Assembly (NCBI RefSeq): GCF_008370325.1
Contig: NZ_VNIP01000014.1
Span: 1 to 64,000 of the forward strand
Direction of reading: 5' to 3'
Length of the DNA: 64,000 bases
Source of the DNA: Martinezella tropici
GTDB lineage: Bacteria; Pseudomonadota; Alphaproteobacteria; Rhizobiales; Rhizobiaceae
In this document: piece after piece, positions 47,330 to 56,686 of the stretch
How the letters are laid out: each line of letters begins with the position of its first letter
Position numbering within the stretch: the first letter of the stretch is position 1
Program-made: the position numbers and the translations under genes
The notes under the pieces: generated by a model
Databases searched by the model: none
Seen by the model: only the letters and a program-made list of their open reading frames with translations
Told to the model about the DNA's origin: nothing

Positions 47330-48152
47330 GGATCAATGCCTCCAGATCCCGCATTTGAGATACATACTCCGGATTGGCGCGCAGCGCGGGATCGCTGACA
47401 CGAGGATTGAGAGCGGAAACGATCGATTTTATCCGGCCGGGACGAGGAGCCATGACGACGATCTGATCGGAAAGATATAGCGCCTCGCTGAGCGAATGCG
47501 TGACGAACACGACCGTCAAACCCCGTGCGTTCCAGATGCGGATCAATTCGTTGTGCATCTCCTTGCGCGTTAGATCATCAAGCGCGCCGAACGGCTCGTC
47601 CATCAGCAGAATGTCTGGCTCGTAGGACAAAGCGCGTGCAATCGACACGCGTTGTCGCATGCCACCGGAGAGTTGGGCCGGATAATGATCGGCGAAGGCA
47701 TCCAGACGGACGAGATCAAGAAGATCGAGAACCTTGTCTCGGCGCTCCGCCGGAGATCCGGCGCCAAGAATGGCCAGAGGGAGTTCTACATTCTGGAAAA
47801 CCGTCTTCCAGGCAAAGAGGCTGGCATCCTGAAACACGAAGCCGAATTTCTTGCGGCGCTGGTACTCGACCGAGGAAAGGCCGTGAACGCGTACCTCACC
47901 CTTCGTTGGCGGAAGGAGATTGCTGATGATCCGAAGCAAGGTCGACTTGCCGCAGCCACTGCGACCGATGATCGATATGAAGCGATTTTCAGGGATGTTC
48001 AAGTTGATGTCGACCAGTGCCTCGACAGTTGCCCGCTTTCCGGGAAAGGACATGGACACATTTCTGATTTCGATCGCGGCACGCAGTGGGGATATAGCTG
48101 ATATCGTCTGTTCAATGGGGGAAAAGGCCTCCTCCGCGGGTTTGATCAGCAT
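47319..48152 (-). CDS. ABC transporter ATP-binding protein (NitT/TauT type)
   Basis: A 277-residue ATPase. Walker A IIGRSGCGKSTLL, Q-loop FVFQDASLF, signature QLSGGMRQRVSIARAL and Walker B DILLMDEPFGALD are all intact. ATG 48152 follows AGGGGATTGAA; an earlier GTG at 48191 is possible. It heads the operon that continues through permease, binding protein, phosphorylase, hydrolase, deaminase and, after 173 bases, the molybdoenzyme. Confidence 0.92.
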   Translation of the reverse strand: MLIKPAEEAFSPIEQTISAISPLRAAIEIRNVSMSFPGKRATVEALVDINLNIPENRFISIIGRSGCGKSTLLRIISNLLPPTKGEVRVHGLSSVEYQRRKKFGFVFQDASLFAWKTVFQNVELPLAILGAGSPAERRDKVLDLLDLVRLDAFADHYPAQLSGGMRQRVSIARALSYEPDILLMDEPFGALDDLTRKEMHNELIRIWNARGLTVVFVTHSLSEALYLSDQIVVMAPRPGRIKSIVSALNPRVSDPALRANPEYVSQMRDLEALIHEQ

Positions 48153-48203
48153 TTCAATCCCCTGTGTTGCGATTGTCCTGAAGTGACCCACTGCCCACTT
48201 TGC

Positions 48204-48254
48204 GGCATCGCTAAAGATGCCCTAGGTGCTTAGGTTCAGTAATATCGATGATAT
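48204..48254. promoter_or_regulatory. Divergent control region of the nucleoside operon and LysR gene
   Basis: Between the ATPase and LysR gene lie GGCATC-GCTAAA-GATGCC (48204-48221), a 6-base stem, and ATATC-GAT-GATAT (48242-48254), a short inverted repeat. LysR proteins bind such interrupted palindromes between divergent genes, so either could be the operator. Confidence 0.5.
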
Positions 48255-48329
48255 GGTCGTCGGGGGGCCTTGCACCAGCAGATTTATTGGCGCTCTCTGC
48301 TCGAATAATTCGCTCACTTGGAGGTTGGC

Positions 48330-49268
48330 ATGGCGCTTCTCAAAACTTCGCTTGTTCATTTCGATGCCGCGATCCGGCATGGCTCCATCCGAAAGGCAGC
48401 GGAAAGTCTGAACGTCGCGTCCTCAGCGATGAATCGCCAGCTCCTGCAACTCGAACGGGAGATTGGTGCTGAACTGTTCGAGCGACTGCCGCGTGGTATT
48501 CGTCCCACGGCAGCAGGAGGTGTCCTTCTAAGTTACATCCGTCGCTGGAGCCGGGAGGTGGCACTGGTCAGGCAAGAGATTGGCAGCCTCAGCGGCGGTG
48601 TGCGTGGCACGATCCGCATCGCTGCCGCGGAGACTTTCACCGAGGACCTGTTACCGAACGCAATGATGAAGCTGCAGGCCGCTTTCCCGCACGTGAATTA
48701 CACGCTGATCTCAGGCGACAACCAGCGCATCACCAACGAGCTTCTGGCAAAAGAGGCGGATCTCGTGCTCGCTTATGACGTCAGCGACCATGTCCGTGCC
48801 GAAAGAGCATATTCGATTATCGATCCGATCGGGATTATCACTGCCCCAGATCATCCGTTATCCCGAAAGGAATTAGTGACACGGGCTGATATTGCCGACT
48901 GGGCGCTCATTGCACCTGGCGATGACTGGCTCCGGCATAGCGGCTTGAAGCACATTTTTGAGGGAGAGCAGGCTCCTGGCCGCATCGTCGCTCGAGCGGA
49001 GCGGCCCGGTATTCTCAAGGCTCTCGTTCGCGCCGGGCTAGGTATCGCTTTCCTCTCGTTGCTCGGCGTGGAAAAGGAGGTCTCCGAAGGTAAGCTTGCG
49101 TGGATACCGCTTGGCCCTGGTATCATGGAGCCGGCGCAGATTTCGCTCCTGATACCACGCGGTCGCGTGCAACCCGTTTACATGATGGAATTTATAGAAA
49201 TCGTGAAGGGCGAGTTGAGCGAGTATTTGCGCGTCAATCGTTGGGGTTCAGGAACCTCGCAAGCGTGA
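48330..49268 (+). CDS. LysR-family transcriptional regulator
   Basis: A 312-residue regulator. The N-terminal winged helix is visible (GSIRKAAESLNVASSAMNRQ, LEREIGAELFERLPRG), and the remaining ~220 residues form the inducer-binding domain (VRGTIRIAAAETFTEDLLP). ATG 48330 follows GGAGGTTGGC. It is divergent from the nucleoside ABC operon, the usual layout for a LysR activator of its neighbours. Confidence 0.92.
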   Translation: MALLKTSLVHFDAAIRHGSIRKAAESLNVASSAMNRQLLQLEREIGAELFERLPRGIRPTAAGGVLLSYIRRWSREVALVRQEIGSLSGGVRGTIRIAAAETFTEDLLPNAMMKLQAAFPHVNYTLISGDNQRITNELLAKEADLVLAYDVSDHVRAERAYSIIDPIGIITAPDHPLSRKELVTRADIADWALIAPGDDWLRHSGLKHIFEGEQAPGRIVARAERPGILKALVRAGLGIAFLSLLGVEKEVSEGKLAWIPLGPGIMEPAQISLLIPRGRVQPVYMMEFIEIVKGELSEYLRVNRWGSGTSQA

Positions 49269-49440
49269 AATCTTTGCATGCCAGCGCTGGATTATCGAAG
49301 GGCCTGTTCAAACCTTGACCATTACTGAGCGTAAATTCAATAAATTGTGGTTGTCGCCCGGTCGGAACAACGGGTCGCCGGTTCGATTCTCTTCAAGAGC
49401 GGGGGACTGTTCATTTGTATCGCGATCTCACCCAGTAGGG

Positions 49441-49503
49441 GTGTGGACAGAAACTTGGACTACCAGGAGGGAGTTCATGTATTCGTACGAAGACAGGATC
49501 CGC
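49441..49503 (+). mobile_element. IS3-family remnant, left end with start of orfA
   Basis: TGTGGACAGAAACTTGGACTA followed by AGGAGGGAGTTC and an ATG at 49477 that opens MYSYEDRIR, the start of an IS3-family (IS150-like) OrfA. Homology stops at about 49503, exactly beside the stop of the minus-strand 79-residue gene. Only ~60 bases of the element remain. Confidence 0.65.
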
Positions 49504-49504
49504 C

Positions 49505-49744
49505 TTAGTTCTCATCAAATCGGGACACGGTGCCCGCGAACTTGCACACGGCAACCCAATCCATTGGATCTATCCCTCCATCCGGTACAGCTGATATAAG
49601 ATACTTCGCTCCCTTAGTCGGCAGAGCGTTAGGGCTGAAGACGCTGCAGGCAAATTCGCTAAGCCCGCCCGAACCTGTTCCACCCTCTAGCAAATAATCT
49701 CCGCCAATTTCAGGCTGAACATATACATTTGTCCAATCAGACAT
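49505..49744 (-). CDS. Small hypothetical protein, last gene of the unknown four-gene operon
   Basis: A 79-residue protein (MSDWTNVYVQPEIGGDYLLE...) with a strong AAAGGAGG site seven bases before the ATG. It is Gly/Asp-rich with strand-like segments and no membrane helix or signal peptide. It follows the 49856-51316 gene with ~110 bases between them. Function unknown. Its stop abuts an IS3 remnant, but the reading frame itself appears complete. Confidence 0.65.
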   Translation of the reverse strand: MSDWTNVYVQPEIGGDYLLEGGTGSGGLSEFACSVFSPNALPTKGAKYLISAVPDGGIDPMDWVAVCKFAGTVSRFDEN

Positions 49745-49855
49745 ATCTTGATCCTCCTTTAGGTTTGTCCGACGTGATGCAACTCAAGATATCATTGCGC
49801 GTCGATGTTTACTTCTGGCCTGTTGATGAGGTGCCCTTTTCGACAAGGCTCGTGG

Positions 49856-51316
49856 TCAACTCGGCCACGGAAGCGTGAGGTCGGGGTTGGGGCATTCCGG
49901 AAAAATAGTGGAAATGTACCCAAAAATCTGCGGCGCTCCGCTGAACTGAAATTCAGCCGGGGCGCCTGACGATAGCCGTGTGCCAGCCGGAGCCGACGCG
50001 ACGCTATCCAGTATGAATGGCCCGTAGCGCAGGCGCTTTCCAGCAGCAAGCTGCCTTTGAGTCCAATCGGCAACGGGCGAGGAAGCCATGGAGACCTTGA
50101 CGTCCTTGGCAAGCAAAGCCGTCATCGGTAAAACCGGCATGACACCGCTTGCCGTATGATTGCCGGCGACATTGCCGCCGGTGGAAACGGTAATACCCCA
50201 GCCAATGCTTTGGGGCGACCAGCGCCACAGGCGGCTGTAGAAGACATTCGCGTCCATCCACGGGCGCATGATATTGATGCGCTTGAACGAGCATTCGAGC
50301 TTTGTCGCGCCTTGACTGTAAGCATGGGGCAGCGGTTCTTCCGTATCGGGCGAGGCATCACGCCAGGCGGCGATGATATCGCTGATATTATGGCGTGGGG
50401 ATCGAACCGGCCGGCTGAGATGAAAGCCCGGCCCGAAGCCGGACGGGGGGCCGCCGACGGGATGGGAACGGCTCACGAGACCAGCGTCGAAATACTGATG
50501 GCCTCCTTGGCAGCAACAGCAAGCGCTGCCACGCATTCCTGTGCCGCCGGAGCGACGTTGTCGCAGAAAATCGTTCTCATCGAACGAGAATGGCGTCCAG
50601 AGATCCTGATTGAACCAATGTTCGTAGAGGGGAAAGCTCGTGACACTTTGAAATCGGCTGCCGTTCGGTAGAGCGCGCGTATGTTCGCCGTAAAGCTTAG
50701 CCAGCGAATGCCAATACGGGAAAGGATCGCGTCCCTCGAGCTGCTCGACCACGGCAAGTGCGTTTTCTATGTCGTTCTTATGTCCCTTGGTCTGCCAGTC
50801 AGTGCTTGCCTGGGTATAGGCGTCACGTATTGCTTCACTGACCGGCGGTCCGCCGTTGTCGTGCGTTGCTTGGGCGGTGTCGAGCGTGTCTTGTGCCGTG
50901 TAAAACCGATAGGCGTAGTCGTCATAGGCGACATAGGCTGGTGACGGATTGCCGCCAGCATCGAGCAAATAATCACGAGCCAGCTTCAGTTTCTCTTTTT
51001 CTGCCGAAGAAAGATCTATCAGGGGAAGTTCTTTGCCGTCGAGGATTAGTTTGTAGACGTCCGACACCGATGCTGCCTTGGATGTGGCCACATAATCGCA
51101 TTCGAGTGTCAGATTGAGAAAGTTACTGACGTAGTATTCCGTCTCGGGATCTTTGGGGTCGAGTCCTGGCTTGACAACCACGCCGGGCAGTTGAATCGCC
51201 AACAGCCCGGACGGGTTCTGTCCGACGACCCCAGACACCGCCAGCGATTGCGCCATTTTCGAATAAAGCTGAACGAATTCGGCTTTTTCGTCTTGCTCTG
51301 TTGTCGATCGGAACAT
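49856..51316 (-). CDS. Unknown protein, tandem paralog of the 51411 gene
   Basis: A 486-residue protein homologous along most of its length to 51411-52727. Shared features are LYSK, LS..EKEKL, VEQLEGRD near residue 193, FSFDEND, INxxRPWM near residue 355 and the C-terminal PNPDLTLPWPS. A stretch around residues 250-290 contains an odd CCCC run, while another minus-strand frame (50473-50570) reads more like protein there. Two compensating base changes are possible. No signal peptide; no catalytic motif. The ATG has GAGAGG before it. Confidence 0.65.
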   Translation of the reverse strand: MFRSTTEQDEKAEFVQLYSKMAQSLAVSGVVGQNPSGLLAIQLPGVVVKPGLDPKDPETEYYVSNFLNLTLECDYVATSKAASVSDVYKLILDGKELPLIDLSSAEKEKLKLARDYLLDAGGNPSPAYVAYDDYAYRFYTAQDTLDTAQATHDNGGPPVSEAIRDAYTQASTDWQTKGHKNDIENALAVVEQLEGRDPFPYWHSLAKLYGEHTRALPNGSRFQSVTSFPLYEHWFNQDLWTPFSFDENDFLRQRRSGGTGMRGSACCCCQGGHQYFDAGLVSRSHPVGGPPSGFGPGFHLSRPVRSPRHNISDIIAAWRDASPDTEEPLPHAYSQGATKLECSFKRINIMRPWMDANVFYSRLWRWSPQSIGWGITVSTGGNVAGNHTASGVMPVLPMTALLAKDVKVSMASSPVADWTQRQLAAGKRLRYGPFILDSVASAPAGTRLSSGAPAEFQFSGAPQIFGYISTIFPECPNPDLTLPWPS

Positions 51317-51410
51317 GGCAGCCTCTCACGGTTTCTCGACGTCTACTATTGGCGGCCGCGAGAGGCGTTCAGACCCCTCGCGGATGCAACCAATCTGAGT
51401 TACTCTTAGC

Positions 51411-52727
51411 TCATGTCGGCCAAGGCAGGTTCGGATCGGGGTTGGGAAGCTGCGGCAGGATCTGACTTATGGCCGCAATAATCTGCGTGTCGGCGATTTC
51501 GATCGTATTGCCGGCGATCGATCCCCGGATCTTCTCGGTCCTGTCATTGTAGCTCACTCTCCCGGTGATCGAGAATGGGCCGATGCCAAGGCTGGCCTGA
51601 CCATTGATCGCGGTGCTTACCATCTCTTCTTCAGTCTTAGTGAGCTTGCCGATGATTTTCACGTTGCGCGCCAGGATCGCGGTCGTGGGCAAAGACACGA
51701 ATGGCCCCTTCGGTATGATGATATTATCGATGCTGCCGCCACTCGAATATTGCGCAGCCGGGGCGGCGGCGTCGAACTTCCAGGCCCGGCTATTGAACAA
51801 TAGCGGGTTCATCCAGGGGCGATTGATTGTGACACGCATCAACTCGCAGGTGAAGTCCAGCTGCGTTTGATCGATTTTTTCGTATTTCTGTTCTTTCGTG
51901 TAATCGCCGGAGCCTGAGATGGTGAAAATGCCGAATTTGCCATCCAATGCGCCCGCGACGCCAAGGGCGCTCGAGTTTTTCTGGTTATCCATATCCGTTT
52001 GGTTGAAGCTGAACTTCGTCCAACCTTCGGCTTTGAACCAGTTTTTGTAGGACGGCGCCAGGACAGCCGGCGGAAACTCCATGCCTGACGGTAATTTCCC
52101 CTGGTTGCTGGCCCATCGCTGATCAAGCTCTTGCCAGAACGCGGAGCCATCGCGTCCTTCCAGCTGTTGGATGATGGCGAGATTGGTCTCCTGCTGGACT
52201 TTGCCGGCAGCAATCCATTTGTTCATCGCGTCCTCAACCGCGCCCTTCAACCGCCTGGATGGTGCTGGGCCGGTCTTATTGTCATAGCTGGCCTGGGCTT
52301 CGTCGAGCGCATCGCATGCGTCCCAGTAGGCATACATGGCTTGATCGCATGCCTCTTTGAGTGCCGCGTAACTCTTGCGTGCGTTCTCGAGCTTTTCCTT
52401 CTCAGATTTCGACAGATCCGCTATCGGGAACAGCTTGTAGTCCAACACGCTCTTGTAGGCGTTCGATACGGTCAACGAGCTAGGCGCATAGGTGAAATCG
52501 AACATGGGCGATGTGTCGAAGATCTGAGAGATTTCCTGGTTGTCCAGGGGCGATGTATCGGGGCTAAGCCCAACAGGCAGGTATTGTCCCGGATTGTAGA
52601 TCGATAGCAGCGACTCGCCGATCATGTATCCGCCGTCGCGCGTCTTGCTGCCCATACCCAACGCAATGGCGAGCTTTGAATAAAGTTTTTCATAGAGCTT
52701 TGCATTATAGTCCGGTTCATCAGGCAT
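51411..52727 (-). CDS. Unknown protein, tandem paralog of the 49856 gene
   Basis: A 438-residue protein starting at ATG 52727 behind AGGAGA. Helical N-terminal half (charged segments such as LSKSEKEKLENARKSYAAL), then a beta-rich C-terminal half with GRVSYNDRTEKIRGSIAG and a closing PNPDPNLPWPT also present in its paralog. No signal peptide or recognised catalytic residues. It is likely cotranscribed with the 52793 gene. The paired duplication suggests the two products may assemble together. Confidence 0.7.
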   Translation of the reverse strand: MPDEPDYNAKLYEKLYSKLAIALGMGSKTRDGGYMIGESLLSIYNPGQYLPVGLSPDTSPLDNQEISQIFDTSPMFDFTYAPSSLTVSNAYKSVLDYKLFPIADLSKSEKEKLENARKSYAALKEACDQAMYAYWDACDALDEAQASYDNKTGPAPSRRLKGAVEDAMNKWIAAGKVQQETNLAIIQQLEGRDGSAFWQELDQRWASNQGKLPSGMEFPPAVLAPSYKNWFKAEGWTKFSFNQTDMDNQKNSSALGVAGALDGKFGIFTISGSGDYTKEQKYEKIDQTQLDFTCELMRVTINRPWMNPLLFNSRAWKFDAAAPAAQYSSGGSIDNIIIPKGPFVSLPTTAILARNVKIIGKLTKTEEEMVSTAINGQASLGIGPFSITGRVSYNDRTEKIRGSIAGNTIEIADTQIIAAISQILPQLPNPDPNLPWPT

Positions 52728-52792
52728 GATACGTCTCCTGGTTGCGGTTCGATTGATCAATTGAGGCTAGGTGGATTTATCGACGGCGGGTA

Positions 52793-53521
52793 TCAGAAGG
52801 CGGGGGCGAGTACGTTGCCCCAGTTGAATTTGTAAAATCCAACTGGGGTATTGGCGAGGCTGGCATTGCAGGCAGCGATGAAGTCATCAATATTGCCTAG
52901 GAGATTGACGATATTGGCTCGCAGGAAAGCCTCGTAATTGGCGTCTAGTGTAATGCCTGCATTGAGTTGGTCGGTCAGAAGCTTGAGAGCGACCACGTTG
53001 TCGGGACCGTTACCCGGGTAATTATTGCGATGGTTATCGCTCGGGGCGCGGCAGATATTGACCGGATTCCAGTTGATGACCGAGAAATAGCCGCCCAATC
53101 GTTCTTCAACATCATTGCCGGCAGGATCAACAAAGATTGTCGCAGCCGCACCACCTGCCGTCATCAAACGGTTTTGGATGTAGGTCGTAACTGTTTGAAA
53201 ATTCAAAGTTGGAAAGTGATGGATGAGCCGGGCATTGGCATTGGTCAGATTGTACGGACCGTGGGCGCCACGCAGGTCATTATCAATCTGGGTTGCTATC
53301 GCCAGCAATCTTGGACCGTAGTTATTCTGTGGAATAATATGGCCTTGATGATCGAGAAGCGTCGTGCCGGGAACTTGTTCGAAGTGGAATCGCGTCGGCC
53401 TTGGGTGCACGGCATGCATTTCAAAAGCGTCGAATCTAACACCGGCACCCGTGTCGCGGTACTGGGGGTTGTAGCCGTGGATGGTATCGGTGTCGAACAA
53501 AAGGAAATCAGCAGGCTGCAT
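52793..53521 (-). CDS. Unknown protein, first gene of the four-gene operon
   Basis: A 242-residue protein (MQPADFLLFDTDTIHGYNP...) with AAAGGA 9 bases before the ATG. It is rich in Asn and His, with no signal peptide or membrane segment and no family I recognise. The stop is ~65 bases before the next gene, so it should be the leader of the operon of four unknown genes. Role unknown. Confidence 0.65.
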   Translation of the reverse strand: MQPADFLLFDTDTIHGYNPQYRDTGAGVRFDAFEMHAVHPRPTRFHFEQVPGTTLLDHQGHIIPQNNYGPRLLAIATQIDNDLRGAHGPYNLTNANARLIHHFPTLNFQTVTTYIQNRLMTAGGAAATIFVDPAGNDVEERLGGYFSVINWNPVNICRAPSDNHRNNYPGNGPDNVVALKLLTDQLNAGITLDANYEAFLRANIVNLLGNIDDFIAACNASLANTPVGFYKFNWGNVLAPAF

Positions 53522-53967
53522 GCTACCATTCCTTTAAAGTTTATGAGATTAATGCAACCAATATACACATTAGTAAATGCTTAACAAGTGGCTCTTAATG
53601 AATATTATAAGTCGCTATCAAAAAACGGTTCCTCTCGAACTCGGTCGGACGAGTGAACGCGTTGTTGACTTCGAAGGTGCCATCGGGGCCTTTCTCATGA
53701 CGCCTCACGAGACCCAATCGGAGAGCAGCGACGGGTCATAAGCACTTTATACGAATACGCAGATGGCGAGCTAGTTTTCAACAAAGATCCCAACGGTTTG
53801 GCGCCGTGCAACAGTAAACGAGACTGTATTGATCGTTGCTTCGAGCTTTGCCTACGCCGGATCACGGTATAGCGTTTCAGCGATGCCTGTCCGCTTCCGG
53901 TGGCAATTCTGGTTGGCCGCAATGGGATAGACATTTCTAATAGTATAGGGCTCGTCGGAGAGGAAAT
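53522..53967. other. Promoter region and non-coding stretch
   Basis: No supported gene in this ~450-base stretch. It must contain the leftward promoter of the four-gene operon and the rightward one for the 75-residue gene. No clear repeat or hairpin was seen. Confidence 0.35.
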
Positions 53968-54195
53968 ATGGAGAAGATCGTCGCCACAAGAATTGACGGT
54001 ATGATAATGGGTGCCATGGGCAATTTAAATGCAATTGCAAGCTATATAAAAAATAATTGTGAGGCGGCGGAAGCGAAAACACTCATCCGGAAGATAGGCG
54101 GCTCGATGGCTGAATTAATTGAAATAGCAGACTCTATTCATGCCGAATATCCAGATATCATTCCACAAGAGCTTCGGCCACCTAATTCGGAATAA
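53968..54195 (+). CDS. Small helical hypothetical protein
   Basis: A 75-residue, mainly helical protein (MEKIVATRIDGMIMGAMGNLN...EIADSIHAEYPDIIPQE) with GGAGAGG before the ATG. Acidic, no membrane segment. The reading frame is AT-rich compared with neighbours. Function unknown; it lies just left of a complete insertion sequence. Confidence 0.55.
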   Translation: MEKIVATRIDGMIMGAMGNLNAIASYIKNNCEAAEAKTLIRKIGGSMAELIEIADSIHAEYPDIIPQELRPPNSE

Positions 54196-54298
54196 CTGAT
54201 CTGCCACTGAACTTCATCCAACGGCGATTAGAGCCTCGGCGGCTTTTGATCCGCTCCCAAACATTGGACCACCGGAGACTAGAGTTTTCCGGCTTGTT

Positions 54299-55114
54299 TC
54301 AGGAAGGCGGGCTGGTTGCGCCTCCCGAATTTACCAACGAGATCGGCACCTTGTTGCCGATCGCACCATGAGGTCTTTCCTCATTGTAGTATCGACGCCA
54401 ATCCTCCATCTTTTCGCGGGCATCCGCAAGGGTTAGGAACCAGTGCTGGTTCAGACATTCGGCACGGAAGCGGCCGTTGAACGCTTCAATAAAGGCGTTA
54501 TCGGTCGGCTTGCCTGGTCGTGAGAAGTCCAGGGCTACGCCCTTGGCATAGGCCCACAGGTCGAGATCGCGGGACACGAACTCCGTTCCCTGATCAACAC
54601 GGATCGTCTTGGGATAGCCAACTTTCCGGCATACTCGTTCCAAGGTTTGCACGACATCTTCACCTCGATAGCTGTGACGCGGATCAAGTACCAGCGCGTA
54701 GCGCGAGAAGGTGTCGACCACCGTCAGTACCCGCAGCTTCTTCCCGGTGGCGAGTTGGTCGTGAACGAAGTCCATCGCCCAGACGTCGTTCGGTCCGGTG
54801 GCCATTTGCCGATCTTCCCTAAGCTTGGCTTTCACCCTTCGCTTCGGTGTCTTGTTCCTCAACTGCAGGCCCAAGTCTCTGTAAATGCGGTAGGTTCGTT
54901 TGATGTTCGTGCCCCAACCCTCGCGTTCCAGCAGCACATGCACGCGGCGATAGCCGTAACGCACACGGATCTCGCAAATCTCGCGAATGCGACGTTCCAG
55001 AGCGGCCTGATCGGCACGGCGAGAGGTGTAGTGGTAGGTCGAACGATCGAAGTTCAGCGCCCCACAGGCACGCCGGATCGAGATCGCCCAATCGCGGCAC
55101 ATAGCCTTCACCAC
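54299..55114 (-). CDS. IS3-family transposase OrfB (DDE integrase)
   Basis: A 271-residue integrase-core protein. The DDE catalytic residues sit in VWAMDFVHDQL, TIRVDQGTEF and the late TDNAFIEAFNGRFRAECLN. It is read from the -1 frame relative to OrfA; the active transposase is the OrfAB fusion made by ribosomal frameshifting near GCGAAAGC (55135-55145). Full-length and apparently intact. Confidence 0.93.
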   Translation of the reverse strand: MVKAMCRDWAISIRRACGALNFDRSTYHYTSRRADQAALERRIREICEIRVRYGYRRVHVLLEREGWGTNIKRTYRIYRDLGLQLRNKTPKRRVKAKLREDRQMATGPNDVWAMDFVHDQLATGKKLRVLTVVDTFSRYALVLDPRHSYRGEDVVQTLERVCRKVGYPKTIRVDQGTEFVSRDLDLWAYAKGVALDFSRPGKPTDNAFIEAFNGRFRAECLNQHWFLTLADAREKMEDWRRYYNEERPHGAIGNKVPISLVNSGGATSPPS

Positions 55115-55134
55115 CTCGCGCTTCCGAGCAGGCC

Positions 55135-55401
55135 TTACAGCTTTCGCCGGATGACGTCCTGTAACATCTCCCGATCCAATGTCAGATCCGCGACGATCTT
55201 CTTAAGCCGCGCATTCTCGTCCTCGAGCTGCTTCAGCTTCTTCATCTCCGGCGGCAGCATGCCGGCGTACTTCTTCCTCCAATTGAAATAGGTCGCCTGG
55301 CTAATCCCTGCCTTCCGGCAGATCTCCGCCACCGGCACACCTTCATCACCCTGCTTCAAAATGAACGCCTTCTGCGCGTCCGAAAACTGCGATGCCTTCA
55401 T
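55135..55401 (-). CDS. IS3-family OrfA (helix-turn-helix)
   Basis: An 88-residue DNA-binding protein. The HTH is EICRKAGISQATYFNWRKKY, and the C-terminal leucine-zipper-like part is LKQLEDENARLKKIVADL. ATG 55401 is preferred to the longer frame. It precedes OrfB. Confidence 0.93.
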   Translation of the reverse strand: MKASQFSDAQKAFILKQGDEGVPVAEICRKAGISQATYFNWRKKYAGMLPPEMKKLKQLEDENARLKKIVADLTLDREMLQDVIRRKL

Positions 55402-55873
55402 CGTCTTCCGTTCCTTTCCCCAGCCAGGAAAATGCACCGGAAAACTCTAACCAAAACTGGTCCAGTTTGAAGGGTTCAGATCAGGTTCAGATCAACGGAC
55501 CGGGCGCCCATTTCGATTTCGCTCGCATGCCAGCCCATACCGGCGTCACTACTAATGATTTGTTAACCACACAGAGTGAGGAAGACCCCGATTAAATGCA
55601 AAACAACAGTGGGAGAAAAGCCAACGAAGTGGCCGATTGCTTTGGGGCGGAATCGGCACTGCTGTAGCCACGATCGCGATCAGGGCGAGTGTTCAGATCG
55701 CCAGGCACCGAAGGGGCGACCGTCTGTATAATCGACGCCACTGATGCGCCGGCGGCGCGCGGCGTCATATGCCAAATGAGGGATGAACGTCCGGCGGTGC
55801 CGCAACCTCGACAATTGCTCTACCTCACGGCATAGTTGCCGTGTGCAGACGACTGCGCCGAAGGGAGCAACAT

Positions 55874-56686
55874 ATGAGTGACGTCATGTCCACAAGCGAC
55901 GCCTTGGGCGAAGTAATGTTCTTTACGCTAGCTATCGCCGTAGCATATTTTGGTTACGCAGGGCCGCTCTTCTATGCGCCGATTATCCTAATTCCGGCCA
56001 ATGTTGCTTTGATTTTACTAATTTGTCAAAACAATGTGCCGATATCCGCGCAGACGATTGTATTTTATGCCATCACTATATCAATCACTATCGTTTATCT
56101 TTCCTGGATAATTCGATTGCATCGGCGATCCGTGGAATGGATTTTCTTGAGAGTCGTGCTCAGATTGCTCCCTGCTGTCGGAATACTGATGATCGATTTG
56201 CAAGCAAATCCATACGCGTTTGTCATCTACGCCTCGGCGGTAGTTTTTTCCAACATATCGATGTTGAAAAGCCTGTACAATCTTATAACCGGCAGGAAAA
56301 AGTTCTATGGATTTTCCGGACATGTCTCTCTGCTAATAATTATTTTCCTAGATGTGGCGACATGTCTACTGTGCTACGCAAAACTGTTCGCCGAGTTTGG
56401 AATAAGAGTTGGTTCTGACTGGGATAAGCACTCAGATATTATTTCAAATAATTTAATCGACACGCTTTACCTCTCCGTCGTTACATGGACAACACTAGGA
56501 TATGGTGATTTTTCTCCGATCAATACAAAAGGCCGAATCGTGTCGGCAGCAGAAGCCATCAATGGTTATCTTGTCATGGCCGTCATAGTGGTTGGGCTGC
56601 AAGCGTTGTTTACGCTATTGAACCACGTACAGCCCCCAGCAAGCAAAGCTGAGGACGAGGATAAAGTGTTCTTTGATGCTTCTTGA
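55874..56686 (+). CDS. Two-pore-type potassium-channel-like membrane protein
   Basis: A 270-residue membrane protein. Several hydrophobic helices cover residues ~10-180, and the pore loop near residue 215 reads VTWTTLGYGDFSPI, the potassium selectivity filter, followed by a last helix (GYLVMAVIVVGLQALFTLL). It should pass potassium ions through the inner membrane. ATG 55874 follows GGGAG. Alone in its direction between an IS and a non-coding stretch, with low-GC codon use relative to the catabolic genes. Confidence 0.85.
   Translation: MSDVMSTSDALGEVMFFTLAIAVAYFGYAGPLFYAPIILIPANVALILLICQNNVPISAQTIVFYAITISITIVYLSWIIRLHRRSVEWIFLRVVLRLLPAVGILMIDLQANPYAFVIYASAVVFSNISMLKSLYNLITGRKKFYGFSGHVSLLIIIFLDVATCLLCYAKLFAEFGIRVGSDWDKHSDIISNNLIDTLYLSVVTWTTLGYGDFSPINTKGRIVSAAEAINGYLVMAVIVVGLQALFTLLNHVQPPASKAEDEDKVFFDAS

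Larger units (their letters stand above)
54265..55464 (-). mobile_element. Complete IS3-family element (IS407-like group), 1.2 kb
   Basis: Imperfect terminal repeats start TGGACCA and share TAGAGTTTTCCGG: left end at 54265, right end at 55464, total 1200 bases. Two overlapping minus-strand frames encode OrfA and OrfB. No matching target duplication is visible next to the ends (ACAT at left, GTTT at right), so the insertion may be old or rearranged. Just right of it GGTTCAGATCA occurs twice in tandem (55473-55494). Confidence 0.88.

Noticed and set aside
49355..49410. tRNA-like T-arm sequence (GGTCGCCGGTTCGATTC)
   Set aside because: Only the T-arm-like part is present; no acceptor stem, anticodon arm or CCA context, so it is at most a decayed tRNA or attachment-site fragment.
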